This document shows positions 17,945 through 29,351 of a stretch of 64,000 nucleotides of DNA, piece by piece. Origin of the DNA: an uncultured Gammaproteobacteria bacterium. Its GTDB lineage: Bacteria > Pseudomonadota > Gammaproteobacteria > Arenicellales > CAJQKF01. Both the position numbers and the translations under genes were made by a program. The notes beneath the pieces are model-generated. The model was not told the origin of the DNA and made no database searches. It saw only the letters and a list, made by a program, of their open reading frames with translations. The number at the start of each line of letters is the position of its first letter. Position 1 is the stretch's first letter. The stretch covers positions 1 to 64,000 of the forward strand of contig CAJQKF010000058.1 in the NCBI GenBank assembly GCA_905478855.1. Reading direction: 5' to 3'.

Positions 17945-19318
17945 ATGACAAACCAATTAAATACACAAGAATTACAAGATCTTGATCGCGATCATTTCTT
18001 ACATCCATTTACCAATTATAAAGAGCTCAATCGTAAAGGCTCGAGAATAATTACGCGCGCTTCTGGACCCTATCTCTGGGATAGCGAAGACAATTGCTAT
18101 TTGGATGGAATGGCAGGACTTTGGTGCGTAAATATCGGCTATGGAAGAACTGAACTTGCAGCTGCAGCTCAAAAACAAATGTCAGAACTTCCCTATTACA
18201 ATACGTTTTTTCAAACGGCTCACCCACCAGCAATCGAACTGGCTTCATTATTAAGTGAACTAACTCCGGCCGGATTAAACCATGTGTTTTTTACCAACTC
18301 GGGCTCTGAAGCGAATGATACAGTAATAAGAACTGCACGCCAGTACTGGAATTTACTAGGACAACCCGAGAAACAAATTTTTATTTCTCGCAAAAATGCC
18401 TATCACGGCAGCACCATGGCCGGCGCAAGTCTTGGGGGTATGAGCGCTATGCATGCTCAAGGTGGGTTACCTATTCCCGGAATTGAACACATAGACCAAC
18501 CGGACTGGTATAAAGAAGGCGGAGATGAAGATCCAGCGGAATTTGGCATACGCATTGCGCGACAGCTTGAAGAAAAAATACTCGAGCATGGTGAATCTCG
18601 TATTGCAGCTTTTATCGCTGAGCCTATTCAAGGCGCTGGCGGCGTTATTATTCCACCTGCGACTTACTGGCCAGAAATAAAACGAATCTGCAATCATTAT
18701 CAGATTCTGCTCGTAGTTGATGAAGTAATTTGTGGTTTTGGTCGAACCGGAAAATGGTTCGGTAGTGATCTGTATGACATATCACCCGATCTAATGCCAA
18801 TCGCCAAGGGATTATCTTCCGGGTATCTTCCAATTGGTGGTGTTATGATTGCAGATCATGTCGCTCGAGTCTTAACTGAAGAAGGTGATGAGTTTGCTCA
18901 TGGTTTTACCTATTCAGGCCACCCTGTGTGTAGTGCCGTGGCATGCGCCAATCTGCGTATTCTACGAGATGAAAATATCGTCAGTAATGTGGATTCTGTG
19001 ACAGGGCCTTACTTGCAAGAGCGGTGGGCATCATTGGCCGATCATCCATTAGTAGGCGAAGCACGTGGCGTAGGCTTTCTGGGTGCACTCGAATTAGTTG
19101 CCGATAAATCTGCTCGTAAACCTTTTGGCTCACCCGGAGCGGTGGGCGCCATTTGTCGTGACTCATGTTACGAAAATGGGTTGATTATGCGCGCTGTCGG
19201 TGACACTATGATTATCTCACCACCACTCATCCTAACCAAAGAGCATATTGATGAGTTAGTTGAAACGGCACATCGTAGTTTAGATCAAACACTGGCGAAG
19301 CTCACAGGTATGCGATAA
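17945..19318 (+). CDS. Class-III aminotransferase, SpuC/omega-transaminase type
   Basis: The 457-residue PLP enzyme has its PLP lysine at Lys288 in PIAKGLSSGYLPIGGV, Asp260 in LLVVDEVICGFGRTG, and the N-terminal HFLHPFTNYKELN start typical of putrescine/cadaverine-pyruvate aminotransferases. It should transfer a terminal amino group from a diamine or omega-amino acid to pyruvate. It is co-transcribed with the GS-like ligase gene upstream, and a long near-palindromic hairpin follows the stop. Whether it acts on free polyamine or another amine is unresolved. Confidence 0.87.
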   Translation: MTNQLNTQELQDLDRDHFLHPFTNYKELNRKGSRIITRASGPYLWDSEDNCYLDGMAGLWCVNIGYGRTELAAAAQKQMSELPYYNTFFQTAHPPAIELASLLSELTPAGLNHVFFTNSGSEANDTVIRTARQYWNLLGQPEKQIFISRKNAYHGSTMAGASLGGMSAMHAQGGLPIPGIEHIDQPDWYKEGGDEDPAEFGIRIARQLEEKILEHGESRIAAFIAEPIQGAGGVIIPPATYWPEIKRICNHYQILLVVDEVICGFGRTGKWFGSDLYDISPDLMPIAKGLSSGYLPIGGVMIADHVARVLTEEGDEFAHGFTYSGHPVCSAVACANLRILRDENIVSNVDSVTGPYLQERWASLADHPLVGEARGVGFLGALELVADKSARKPFGSPGAVGAICRDSCYENGLIMRAVGDTMIISPPLILTKEHIDELVETAHRSLDQTLAKLTGMR

Positions 19319-19322
19319 CAGC

Positions 19323-19360
19323 AGACCCGGTTAATATTCTATAGAATTTTAACCGGGTCT
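19323..19360 (+). terminator. Long hairpin after the aminotransferase gene
   Basis: A 38-bp almost complete palindrome has outer stem AGACCCGGTTAA / TTAACCGGGTCT and an inner self-complementary ATTCTATAGAAT. No T-run follows, so it may act with Rho, in 3'-end protection, or as a poor intrinsic terminator. Confidence 0.55.
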
Positions 19361-19587
19361 CGCTACGAAATCGAATTGTCTTCAAGATAGTAAAGAACAC
19401 TCGGAATTCGACTCTAGAAGTAACTGCTCAACCTTGTATTCATGCGCTCAAACTAACACGTTCAAGTCAATTAGTTATGATCGTAACTGGCATTAATATT
19501 AATCTGAAAAACTGAATATTTATATTCTAACGAAGGAAAATTATCATCCCAGGATAGATGTATACCCACTGTTAGACGGGCATAATA

Positions 19588-20322
19588 TTAAGAAAGCCTT
19601 TGCCGCATAACTTCATAAAGAACTACACCGGTTGCAACCGATACATTCAAACTTTCCACCACACCAGCCATAGGAATTCTTGTTACAAGATCACAGTGTT
19701 TGCGTGTTAGGGGTCGCATTCCACTGCCCTCACCCCCAAGCACAACCGCACATGGACCACTGAAGTCCATTTGCCAAACATCCTGGTCTGCATCCTCGGC
19801 TGTACCGATAATCCAGATACCTAATGCTTTCAAATCATCGAGCGTTCGACTTAAATTATTAACCGTAAATAGCGGTACGGAGTTGGCCGCCCCGGCCGCA
19901 ACTTTTGAGACGACAGGGGTTATTCCACATGCCCTATCAGCCGGCACAATTACCGCATCTGCACCGGATCCATCTACAGTACGTAAACAAGCGCCAAGGT
20001 TATGCGGATCCTGAACACCATCTAGCACCAATATAAGTGGTGGATGATCCAGTTCATTCAACAATGCCTCTATGGATGCTTCTGAATGTGAAGGACGTTC
20101 GCGACAATAGGCTACGACGCCTTGATGCCGCACACCTTCTGCGCGATGCTCGAGTTCATCTTTATCCACACGATGAGTGGGAATCCCACGTTTAGCCGCT
20201 AAGCTACTAACTTGGATCATTCGCTTATCTTTTCGCTTGCCATCGACAAACACCTCGATAACATTTGCTGCATCCTGTTCTAATGCTAATCGCACGTCGT
20301 GCAGCCCCGCTATTACATTCAT
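19588..20322 (-). CDS. rlmB: 23S rRNA (guanosine-2251-2'-O)-methyltransferase RlmB
   Basis: This SpoU/TrmH-class methyltransferase has 244 residues. An N-terminal substrate-binding domain (about 1-75) begins NVIAGLHDVRLAL. The SAM-binding knot carries LVLDGVQDPHNLGACLRTVDGSGADAVI (motif 1 with the catalytic Arg), VVLGGEGSGMRPLTRKHCD (motif 2) and IPMAGVVESLNVSVATGVVLYE (motif 3). It methylates G2251 in the 23S rRNA P-loop. Its start overlaps the rnr stop by four bases, the usual rnr-rlmB arrangement. Confidence 0.96.
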   Translation of the reverse strand: MNVIAGLHDVRLALEQDAANVIEVFVDGKRKDKRMIQVSSLAAKRGIPTHRVDKDELEHRAEGVRHQGVVAYCRERPSHSEASIEALLNELDHPPLILVLDGVQDPHNLGACLRTVDGSGADAVIVPADRACGITPVVSKVAAGAANSVPLFTVNNLSRTLDDLKALGIWIIGTAEDADQDVWQMDFSGPCAVVLGGEGSGMRPLTRKHCDLVTRIPMAGVVESLNVSVATGVVLYEVMRQRLS

Positions 20323-22472
20323 ATTTCTACCTTAGACCATTTACCACTTTTTCGTTTTAATTGATGTTCATTTACCGGAGTAAAATCAACTTTGGCATCA
20401 TCCAAATCAACGCCCGCAACAACTACCTTAAAAGGATCACCTAAATTATAAGTACGACCACTGCGCTCGCCCCGCAAGGTATACCGCAATAGATCAAAAT
20501 GAAAGTAATCTTTTCCGAGTTCTGATATATGCACCAGACCATCAACATACATATCGTTTAACGTAACGAAAACCCCAAACGGAGTTACTCCGGATATAGT
20601 GCCTTCAAATTGCTCTCCTATCCGATCTTTCATAAATTCCACCTTCAACCACTGATAAACATCTCGAGTTGCGTCGTCGGCACGGCGTTCGGTTAAACTG
20701 CAATGATCAGCAATATCATTTAGCTGTCCGGTCTCATAATAATCGCCATCTAAACCTGCACAATGTTTTATTAATCGATGAACGATTAAATCCGGATAGC
20801 GGCGAATGGGTGAGGTAAAATGCGTATAGTGATCAAACCCAAGTGCAAAATGCGGCGAACATGCCGAACTATATACAGCTTGTTTCATTGTTCGTAACAC
20901 GAGTATTTGTAACGCCTGAGCGACGTCGGGACGCTGACTTCGTGCTTGCTCGACCGCTTTCATTAAACTTTTACTATCCTGATATTCACCCGTGAGTTTT
21001 ATTCCAAATCCACTATAGACACGAGCCAAATCAACAATCTTTTCCGCATTCGGCTTATCATGATTTCTATACATCGCAGCGGGTAACGAATCATCCAGCA
21101 ATCGCGCTGCGCATACGTTAGCAATTAGCATACATTCTTCGATAAGACGGTGGCTCATTAACCGTTGCCGACTCTTTACCGCTTTTATTTTTCGATTCGA
21201 ATCAAATTCGAATAACGGTTCAGCAATCTCAAGATCTATTGATCCATTTTCTGCCCTTACTTCACGTAATAATTCATAAACAGATTTCAAACTTTGCAAC
21301 GACGCCAGAACGTCCAGATCGAGCTTCGTTTCATTATCTTCGTCGACCAGCACACGTTGGGCGTCTTCATATGTTAGTCGAGCATGAGAACGAATCACGG
21401 CCTCATAAAATATAAATTCAGAGACGACCCCTAAAGCGTCGAGGCGCATCTCACAGGTAAGAACCATCCGATCCACATCGGGATTTAACGAACACAACCC
21501 ATTCGAAAGCTGCTCAGGTAGCATTGGTATAACACGATTAGGAAAATATACTGAATTTCCCCGAGCTAATGCGTTGCTATCTAATGCGCAGTCCGGTTTC
21601 ACATAGTGCGACACATCGGCTATAGCTACAATCAATCGCCAGCCTTTACCCGTTGGCTCAGCAAATACTGCATCATCGAAATCTCGCGCATCGGCACCAT
21701 CAATCGTCACCAGTGCAATATCGCGTAAATCTTTTCGCTGTTCAGAGTAAGCCGTCGATTCCGGTATGCTTTCAATTTTAATGGCCTCCTCAACAACCTC
21801 AGATGGCCATTCATATGGAATACTATGTTTCCTTATGGCGATTTCAGATTCCATACCAGGTGCCATTTCATCACCTAACACTTCAACAACCGCACCGCGC
21901 ATTTGTCTCTTCTCGAATGGATGAGTGGTTAATTTCACTGAAACAATCTGGCCATCCAGCGCGCCAGCCTGATCCGCAGGATGAATTTGTATATCCATAT
22001 TAATCCGACTATCGTCCGGCACGACATAAGACATGCCGCGATCTTGATGGAATCGACCAACTATATGGGTAAGTGTTGATTCGATTAACGACACAATAAC
22101 ACCCTCTCGACGACCTCGACTGTCAATCTTCGTAACCCGTACCAATACTTTGTCGCCATTCAACACACGGCGCATTTCCCGCGGTGCAAGATAGATTCCT
22201 GAGTCTTCACCAACGATATCAATGAACCCGTAGCCATCACGATGACCTACTACGCGCCCAGAGATCATGTCCATTTTTTCGGATAGAGCGTATCGATTCC
22301 GTCGGTTTCGAATTATTGAACCATTTTTTATAAGAAAATCCAGCTGGGATAACACTTGCTTGCTGGATTCCTTACCCTTAGCATGTAATTGATTGCACAA
22401 TTCAGCTAAGGATTGAGGCGCACCCGCGTCTGATAACGCCTTAATAAGTTTTTTGCGGGAAATAGAAGTCAA
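20319..22472 (-). CDS. rnr: Ribonuclease R
   Basis: This 717-residue 3'-5' exoribonuclease of the RNB family degrades structured RNA. In order: an N-terminal winged-helix region, cold-shock domains, the RNB catalytic core with DGADARDFDDAVFAEP (metal-binding Asp cluster) and HFTSPIRRYPDLIVHR, and a C-terminal S1 domain (GTISGVTPFGVFVTLNDMYVDGLVH). It is about 100 residues shorter than the E. coli enzyme, with little of the Lys-rich C-terminal tail. It is co-transcribed with rlmB and divergent from tRNA-Leu. Confidence 0.96.
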   Translation of the reverse strand: MTSISRKKLIKALSDAGAPQSLAELCNQLHAKGKESSKQVLSQLDFLIKNGSIIRNRRNRYALSEKMDMISGRVVGHRDGYGFIDIVGEDSGIYLAPREMRRVLNGDKVLVRVTKIDSRGRREGVIVSLIESTLTHIVGRFHQDRGMSYVVPDDSRINMDIQIHPADQAGALDGQIVSVKLTTHPFEKRQMRGAVVEVLGDEMAPGMESEIAIRKHSIPYEWPSEVVEEAIKIESIPESTAYSEQRKDLRDIALVTIDGADARDFDDAVFAEPTGKGWRLIVAIADVSHYVKPDCALDSNALARGNSVYFPNRVIPMLPEQLSNGLCSLNPDVDRMVLTCEMRLDALGVVSEFIFYEAVIRSHARLTYEDAQRVLVDEDNETKLDLDVLASLQSLKSVYELLREVRAENGSIDLEIAEPLFEFDSNRKIKAVKSRQRLMSHRLIEECMLIANVCAARLLDDSLPAAMYRNHDKPNAEKIVDLARVYSGFGIKLTGEYQDSKSLMKAVEQARSQRPDVAQALQILVLRTMKQAVYSSACSPHFALGFDHYTHFTSPIRRYPDLIVHRLIKHCAGLDGDYYETGQLNDIADHCSLTERRADDATRDVYQWLKVEFMKDRIGEQFEGTISGVTPFGVFVTLNDMYVDGLVHISELGKDYFHFDLLRYTLRGERSGRTYNLGDPFKVVVAGVDLDDAKVDFTPVNEHQLKRKSGKWSKVEI

Positions 22473-22506
22473 TAGATAAAGCTCTCAATATAATTTACGA
22501 TCCGCA

Positions 22507-22535
22507 TTGACATCAATACGGGTGGAATGTACATT
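22507..22535 (+). promoter_or_regulatory. Sigma-70 promoter of tRNA-Leu
   Basis: TTGACA (22507-22512), a 17-bp spacer and TACATT (22530-22535) lie about 43 bp upstream of the tRNA. A GC-rich stretch (CGGCCCC) follows the -10 box, like the discriminators of stringently controlled stable-RNA promoters. Confidence 0.7.
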
Positions 22536-22577
22536 TCGGCCCCTTGTCTGCTTTAAACAGCATGTTTCAAACACCGG

Positions 22578-22663
22578 GCCGAGGTGGCGGAATGGTAGAC
22601 GCGCTAGCTTCAGGTGCTAGTGGGGGTAACCCCGTGGAGGTTCAAGTCCTCTTCTCGGTACCA
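22578..22663 (+). tRNA. tRNA-Leu (anticodon CAG)
   Basis: This is an 86-nt class-II tRNA with an encoded CCA end. The acceptor stem is GCCGAGG / TCTCGGT, the anticodon stem GCTAG/CTAGT surrounds a loop with CAG, the long variable arm folds as GGGGGTAACCCC, and the T arm is GGAGG-TTCAAGT-CCTCT. It reads CUG codons. It lies between the divergent rnr gene and the convergent hydrolase-OsmC gene. No clear terminator follows. Confidence 0.96.
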
Positions 22664-22761
22664 ACTGGTTGAAATACCCAGGTCATCATTCCTTTCTAAC
22701 AGCACATATTACACTATTCGCCGAATTAAGCGATTTTTGAAGTATCAGTTTTACTCAATCA

Positions 22762-23979
22762 CTAGCCTAATCGGGTATTAACCAGTACATCACTCTCCAA
22801 TGTACGGTGTACCGGGCATCGATCAGCAATTTCTAATAAACGTGCACGTTGTCCATCATCCAAATCACCGTCAAGCTCTATGACACGTGTAATCTGATCC
22901 AATTTTCCAGACTTACCCGGTAGCAAGTCACAATCACAGTCTGAAGCATGTATTTTATTGTGGCTGAGATGTACACGAACGTCGGTTAAATTCCAGTTCT
23001 TTCGCCGTGCATACATTTTAATCGTCATCGCGGTGCATGCACCCAATGCTGCAGTTAATAATCCATAGGGCGACGGTCCTAAGTTTGCTCCTCCGACAGA
23101 TGCTGGCTCATCGGCAAGTAAAAAATACCCACCTGCTTTTATACGAGTAGTAAAACCTGCATCACTCGGCAACTGCACCACAACTTGCTCTGATGTCTCC
23201 AAAGAACAGTCCACAGCAATATCAAGATAACGAGAAGCCCATGCGCCAATAACCTGTCCAGCGTAAAGACTATCCTTTTCTGCACTTAATAAGTGGTCGG
23301 CACCGTCAAGCGAAACGAAGCTCTTTGGATGGACTGCGGCCGCAAAGATTTCAGCCGCATTGGATACATTTACGATGCTATCTTGAGGTGAATGCATAAC
23401 CAACAAAGCTTTGCGTAATCGTCGTATTTTTGATGCATTATTCTGTGCGTTAAGGTCCTTCACTAACGACCTTCCAATAGTTATAGGCTTACCGCCCAAA
23501 CTAATGCTAGCTTTTCCTGTACTTTCCAACTCTTCAGTCTTACCAGCAAATAAATGGGACACATGGCCCGGTTGAAAAGGCGCCCCAATTGTAACTATGG
23601 CCCTGGCGGATGAAATGCGTTCAGCAGCCGCCAGTACTGCAGCTCCCCCCAAAGAATGGCCAATTAATATTTGTGGCGCGTCGTAGAACTCACCTAAGTA
23701 GTCTGCCGCAAATTCAATATCATTCAAATTACTCGTAAAGTCTGTATTTGAAAACTCGCCATCGCTTTCACCAAGACCCGTAAAATCAAAACGCAGAACT
23801 CCAATACCGCTCTGATTTAAAGATCGAATAATATTTCGCGCAACAGCTAAGTTTTTACCACAAGTAAAACAATGAGCGAACAATGCATAAGAAGACGCCT
23901 TGCTATCAGCGGGCAAGCTAATTACTCCCCCCAGCATCTGGCCATCGGCAGTTGGTATTTTTACGCGGATACTATTCAT
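22762..23979 (-). CDS. Alpha/beta-hydrolase fused to OsmC-like domain
   Basis: The protein has 405 residues. The N-terminal hydrolase domain (about 1-245) shows LFAHCFTCGKN (oxyanion region), the nucleophile elbow LIGHSLGG with its Ser, and LVMHSPQDSIV plus GADHLL carrying the likely acid and His. The C-terminal domain (about 255-405) is OsmC-like: SPYGLLTAALGACTAMTIKMYARRK and the second Cys in IADRCPVHRTLES. The two Cys residues fit the thiol-peroxidase pair of Ohr/OsmC. Such fusions are widespread but their physiological substrate is unclear. Its start overlaps the upstream small gene by eight bases. Confidence 0.92.
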   Translation of the reverse strand: MNSIRVKIPTADGQMLGGVISLPADSKASSYALFAHCFTCGKNLAVARNIIRSLNQSGIGVLRFDFTGLGESDGEFSNTDFTSNLNDIEFAADYLGEFYDAPQILIGHSLGGAAVLAAAERISSARAIVTIGAPFQPGHVSHLFAGKTEELESTGKASISLGGKPITIGRSLVKDLNAQNNASKIRRLRKALLVMHSPQDSIVNVSNAAEIFAAAVHPKSFVSLDGADHLLSAEKDSLYAGQVIGAWASRYLDIAVDCSLETSEQVVVQLPSDAGFTTRIKAGGYFLLADEPASVGGANLGPSPYGLLTAALGACTAMTIKMYARRKNWNLTDVRVHLSHNKIHASDCDCDLLPGKSGKLDQITRVIELDGDLDDGQRARLLEIADRCPVHRTLESDVLVNTRLG

Positions 23980-24175
23980 TTATGTTACTTGCCTCACCAA
24001 GATAGGCAGCTTGTAATTTGTTTCTAAGTGGGTTGCCCACATAGTCGCATAATATGCAGGAGAATAAAGCGCCCGGCTCACCATCACTAGACGTGCCATT
24101 CTCATAGCTTATTGCCTGCACTTTATTTCTGTCCGGATCGCGAAAATCATCCGTACTATATCGCTTAAATATCAA
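23972..24175 (-). CDS. Small hypothetical protein, possibly coupled to the hydrolase-OsmC gene
   Basis: A 67-residue open frame probably starts at a TTG. It is acidic and polar with a CILCDY (CxxC) motif in the middle and no membrane segment. Its 3' end overlaps the start of the hydrolase-OsmC gene by eight bases, which supports translation. I do not recognise the family. The CxxC could bind metal or take part in thiol chemistry, consistent with the OsmC partner, but this is inference. No strong ribosome binding site is visible. Confidence 0.45.
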   Translation of the reverse strand: MIFKRYSTDDFRDPDRNKVQAISYENGTSSDGEPGALFSCILCDYVGNPLRNKLQAAYLGEASNINE

Positions 24176-24314
24176 ATTAAATGAGTTTGACTAGGTTGCA
24201 GGTAAATCATCAAAGGGACAACATACAAACGAATGAGAATGCGCGACATTACTACGACCGAACATTTATCCTAATTCTGAGTTACTGTCCATCAACTTAC
24301 ATCCGAGTGAGGTC

Positions 24315-26820
<2,506 letters not shown>

Positions 26821-26837
26821 AATTCATTCAACTAATT

Positions 26838-27026
26838 CTAACGAACAAGACTAAGAACAATGATACCGGCAAGCATACTAAGCAATCCTATTACACGGAG
26901 GGTTGACTCAGGCATTTGAATTATAATTTCCAAGGTACGTTTCCATCGAACTGGACTTGCGAACGGCATAATACCTTCGAGAACCAGAACAAGTGCGAGT
27001 GCAGCGAATAGATCTTGCCAACTCAA
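26838..27026 (-). CDS. DUF2065 family membrane protein (YjeT-like)
   Basis: The product is a 62-residue inner-membrane protein with two predicted helices: DLFAALALVLVLEGIMPFASP near the N-terminus and VIGLLSMLAGIIVLSLV at the C-terminus. The family is uncharacterised and nearly always found between hflC and purA/hisZ, as here. Whether it has a role with HflKC is unknown. Confidence 0.9.
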   Translation of the reverse strand: MSWQDLFAALALVLVLEGIMPFASPVRWKRTLEIIIQMPESTLRVIGLLSMLAGIIVLSLVR

Positions 27027-27058
27027 AGGGCTTTCCAGAATAGGTGTCTAGGAAGTTA

Positions 27059-27086
27059 CCCGATCCAAGATGAAGTTTGGATCGGG
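27059..27086 (-). other. Intercistronic hairpin between hflC and the DUF2065 gene
   Basis: A perfect 10-bp stem (CCCGATCCAA / TTGGATCGGG) with an 8-nt loop has no T-run on either side. It may stabilise the hflKC message or reduce read-through, but is not a standard intrinsic terminator. Confidence 0.6.
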
Positions 27087-27095
27087 CGAGGATTA

Positions 27096-27968
27096 CTACT
27101 GAGATTTCTTGAAGTATCTAAAGAATTCTGAATCCGGTTCAACCACTAGCAGATTGCTAGGATCTGCAAAAGTCTTTCCATACGCCGTCATACTGCGATA
27201 AAAATTATAGAATTCACGATCCTGGCTAAAAGCAGAAGCATAAATTGCTGTTGCGCTCGCTTCACCATTACCGCGAATTTCATCCGCTGTTTTAGTGGCT
27301 TCAGCAACAATTATCGATTTCTGTCGGTCTGCATCAGCGCGAATTTTCTCCGCTAACTCCGATCCCTCTGCTCGATATTCTTTCGCAACTCGCGATCGCT
27401 CAGCTTCCATACGGCTGTATACACCCGAGGAAACTTCAGGATCAAGATCCACGCGTTTCAACCGAACATCAACGACCTCTACCCCTAGACCTTCCATTTC
27501 ATCGTTTACGACAGCACGAACTAAATCCATGATTTCAACTCGGTCTCCGGTAATAACATCTCGAACATTCCGTTTACCGAATTCTTGCCGCAAACTATCA
27601 TTTACACGCTGTGATAACCGATTTCTAGCGTTTGATTTATTGCCTTGAAGTTTAGTGTAGTAAAGGAAAACATCACTAATACGCCACTTAACGAAAGAAT
27701 CAACCACCAAGTTCTTCTTTTCAACAGTTAGAAAACGTTGCGGATCCGCATCCATTGTTTGGATTCGGGCGTCAAATTTTCTCACGTTATTTATAAAAGG
27801 CTTCTTGAAACGGAGGCCAGGATTACCTTCCTGAGAATCCGCTTTTACGATTTCACCAAATCGTAAAACAAGTGCGCGCTCACGTTCGTCAACAACATAA
27901 ATTGACATCAGTCCTACAATAACCAATGCACCTAAGATAATTACAGAAATAAAACTTTTAGTACTCAT
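27096..27968 (-). CDS. hflC: HflC, regulator of FtsH protease
   Basis: This 290-residue SPFH/band-7 membrane protein has one N-terminal helix (FISVIILGALVIVGLMSIYVV) and then a band-7 domain beginning VDERERALVLRFGEIV. With HflK it forms a cage around FtsH in the inner membrane and tunes its proteolysis. The C-terminal half is rich in Ala, Glu and Arg (REMEAERSRVAKEYRAEG-like coiled helix). The start lies three bases after the hflK stop. Confidence 0.96.
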   Translation of the reverse strand: MSTKSFISVIILGALVIVGLMSIYVVDERERALVLRFGEIVKADSQEGNPGLRFKKPFINNVRKFDARIQTMDADPQRFLTVEKKNLVVDSFVKWRISDVFLYYTKLQGNKSNARNRLSQRVNDSLRQEFGKRNVRDVITGDRVEIMDLVRAVVNDEMEGLGVEVVDVRLKRVDLDPEVSSGVYSRMEAERSRVAKEYRAEGSELAEKIRADADRQKSIIVAEATKTADEIRGNGEASATAIYASAFSQDREFYNFYRSMTAYGKTFADPSNLLVVEPDSEFFRYFKKSQ

Positions 27969-27971
27969 ATC

Positions 27972-29198
27972 TTATCCCCGTTCATCGCGAAGGGTGTTGA
28001 AACGGTCAGTACGACCCGCTCTAAAACCATCATCTGATCCATTATCGGTAGTGGAATTTAACTGATTCCCCGAAGCTGGCAGTAGCCGGGAGCTTCCATT
28101 ACTCCTGCTATTATTTTTCAACAATTGATCAATTGGCAAATAAATCATACTATTCCCGCCATCCTTTTGATCAATCATTAATTTGGTGGAATTAGTAAAA
28201 ACGTTTTCCATCGTGTCTAAATACAAACGATCTCGAGTTACGCCCGGTGCTTGACTATATTCGGTATAAATTTGATTAAAACGGGAAGCCTCACCTTCAG
28301 CCTTGGCAATTACACTCGCTTTAAAACCTTCTGCTTCTTCAATAATTCGAGACGCTTGACCACGTGCTCGCGGTATAACGTCGTTTGAGTATGCTTCAGC
28401 TTCGTTTTTCAATCGCTCTTTATCTTCGCGAGCGCGCACTGCATCATCAAACGCAGGCTTTACTTCGAGAGGTGGTTGCGCATCCTGCATCTCAACCGCT
28501 CGAATATTCAATCCGGTTTGATATCGATCCAGAATAGTTTGCAGCAATGTTCGGGTTTCTGAGGCAATTTGTGCTCGCCCGTCAGTTATAGCGTAATCCA
28601 TCGTATTGCGCCCTACCACTTCACGTACGGCGCTTTCAGTAGCCGAACGAATGACAGAGTCCCAAGATTCGCTAACATTAAACATTAAATCAACCGGACT
28701 CTTGATATCGTACTGCACGGCAAATTTAATATCGATGATATTTTCGTCTGCAGTCAACATTAAAGCTTCTCGCGGAACCGCAGATTTCTGATTGGTTCGT
28801 GCGTTCTCTCGATAACCAACTTCTACAGTGCTAATTTTCTGAGTATTTATTTTAGTTACTTTATCAATACCATAAGGAACCCAATGCAAACCCGCTGTAT
28901 TGGTGTCAAGATACTTTCCAAAACGAAGGATTACCGCATCTTCGCCTTGCTCTACTTGATAAATTCCGAGGAACCCCCAAACCGCTAAAGCACCTGCCAA
29001 AATCAGCCCTATTCCGGCTTTACCTGGCATAGAGGGTCCACTGCCACCACTGCTACTTCCACCCCCAGAGCCACCAAATCCACTAAACTTTTTACGAATA
29101 TTTTGTACGACTTCGTCGAGATCAGGTGGCCCAGATTGGCCATTCCCCTGTCCCCAGGGATCTCGATCGTTGCCGGAACCCGGTTGATTCCAAGGCAT
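27972..29198 (-). CDS. hflK: HflK, regulator of FtsH protease
   Basis: The product has 408 residues from the ATG giving MPWNQPGSG. A TTG 12 bp upstream is rejected because the GGAG ribosome binding site lies between the two. Order: a Gly/Pro/Ser-rich cytoplasmic start, one membrane helix (GIGLILAGALAVWGFLGIYQV), a band-7 domain (EQGEDAVILRFGKYL) and a long charged helical region, then a low-complexity C-terminus. It partners HflC around FtsH. Confidence 0.96.
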   Translation of the reverse strand: MPWNQPGSGNDRDPWGQGNGQSGPPDLDEVVQNIRKKFSGFGGSGGGSSSGGSGPSMPGKAGIGLILAGALAVWGFLGIYQVEQGEDAVILRFGKYLDTNTAGLHWVPYGIDKVTKINTQKISTVEVGYRENARTNQKSAVPREALMLTADENIIDIKFAVQYDIKSPVDLMFNVSESWDSVIRSATESAVREVVGRNTMDYAITDGRAQIASETRTLLQTILDRYQTGLNIRAVEMQDAQPPLEVKPAFDDAVRAREDKERLKNEAEAYSNDVIPRARGQASRIIEEAEGFKASVIAKAEGEASRFNQIYTEYSQAPGVTRDRLYLDTMENVFTNSTKLMIDQKDGGNSMIYLPIDQLLKNNSRSNGSSRLLPASGNQLNSTTDNGSDDGFRAGRTDRFNTLRDERG

Positions 29199-29351
29199 TA
29201 AATTCTCCAATTAAAACGTGAGTGCTCGACACAAGGTTTTGTGTCCGCTCGAAAAGATTAGTTGATTTTACCACGATGCGCACAAAATACGTATCGAGCA
29301 GTCAAAGAATCAGTACATCTATACTCTTTATTGTGTGCGTTTTGCACAAAT

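Noticed and set aside
19323-19360. Counting the 38-bp hairpin as a standard intrinsic terminator or an insertion-sequence end
   Set aside because: There is no T-run after it and no transposase or target duplication nearby; it is listed only as a hairpin at the gene end.
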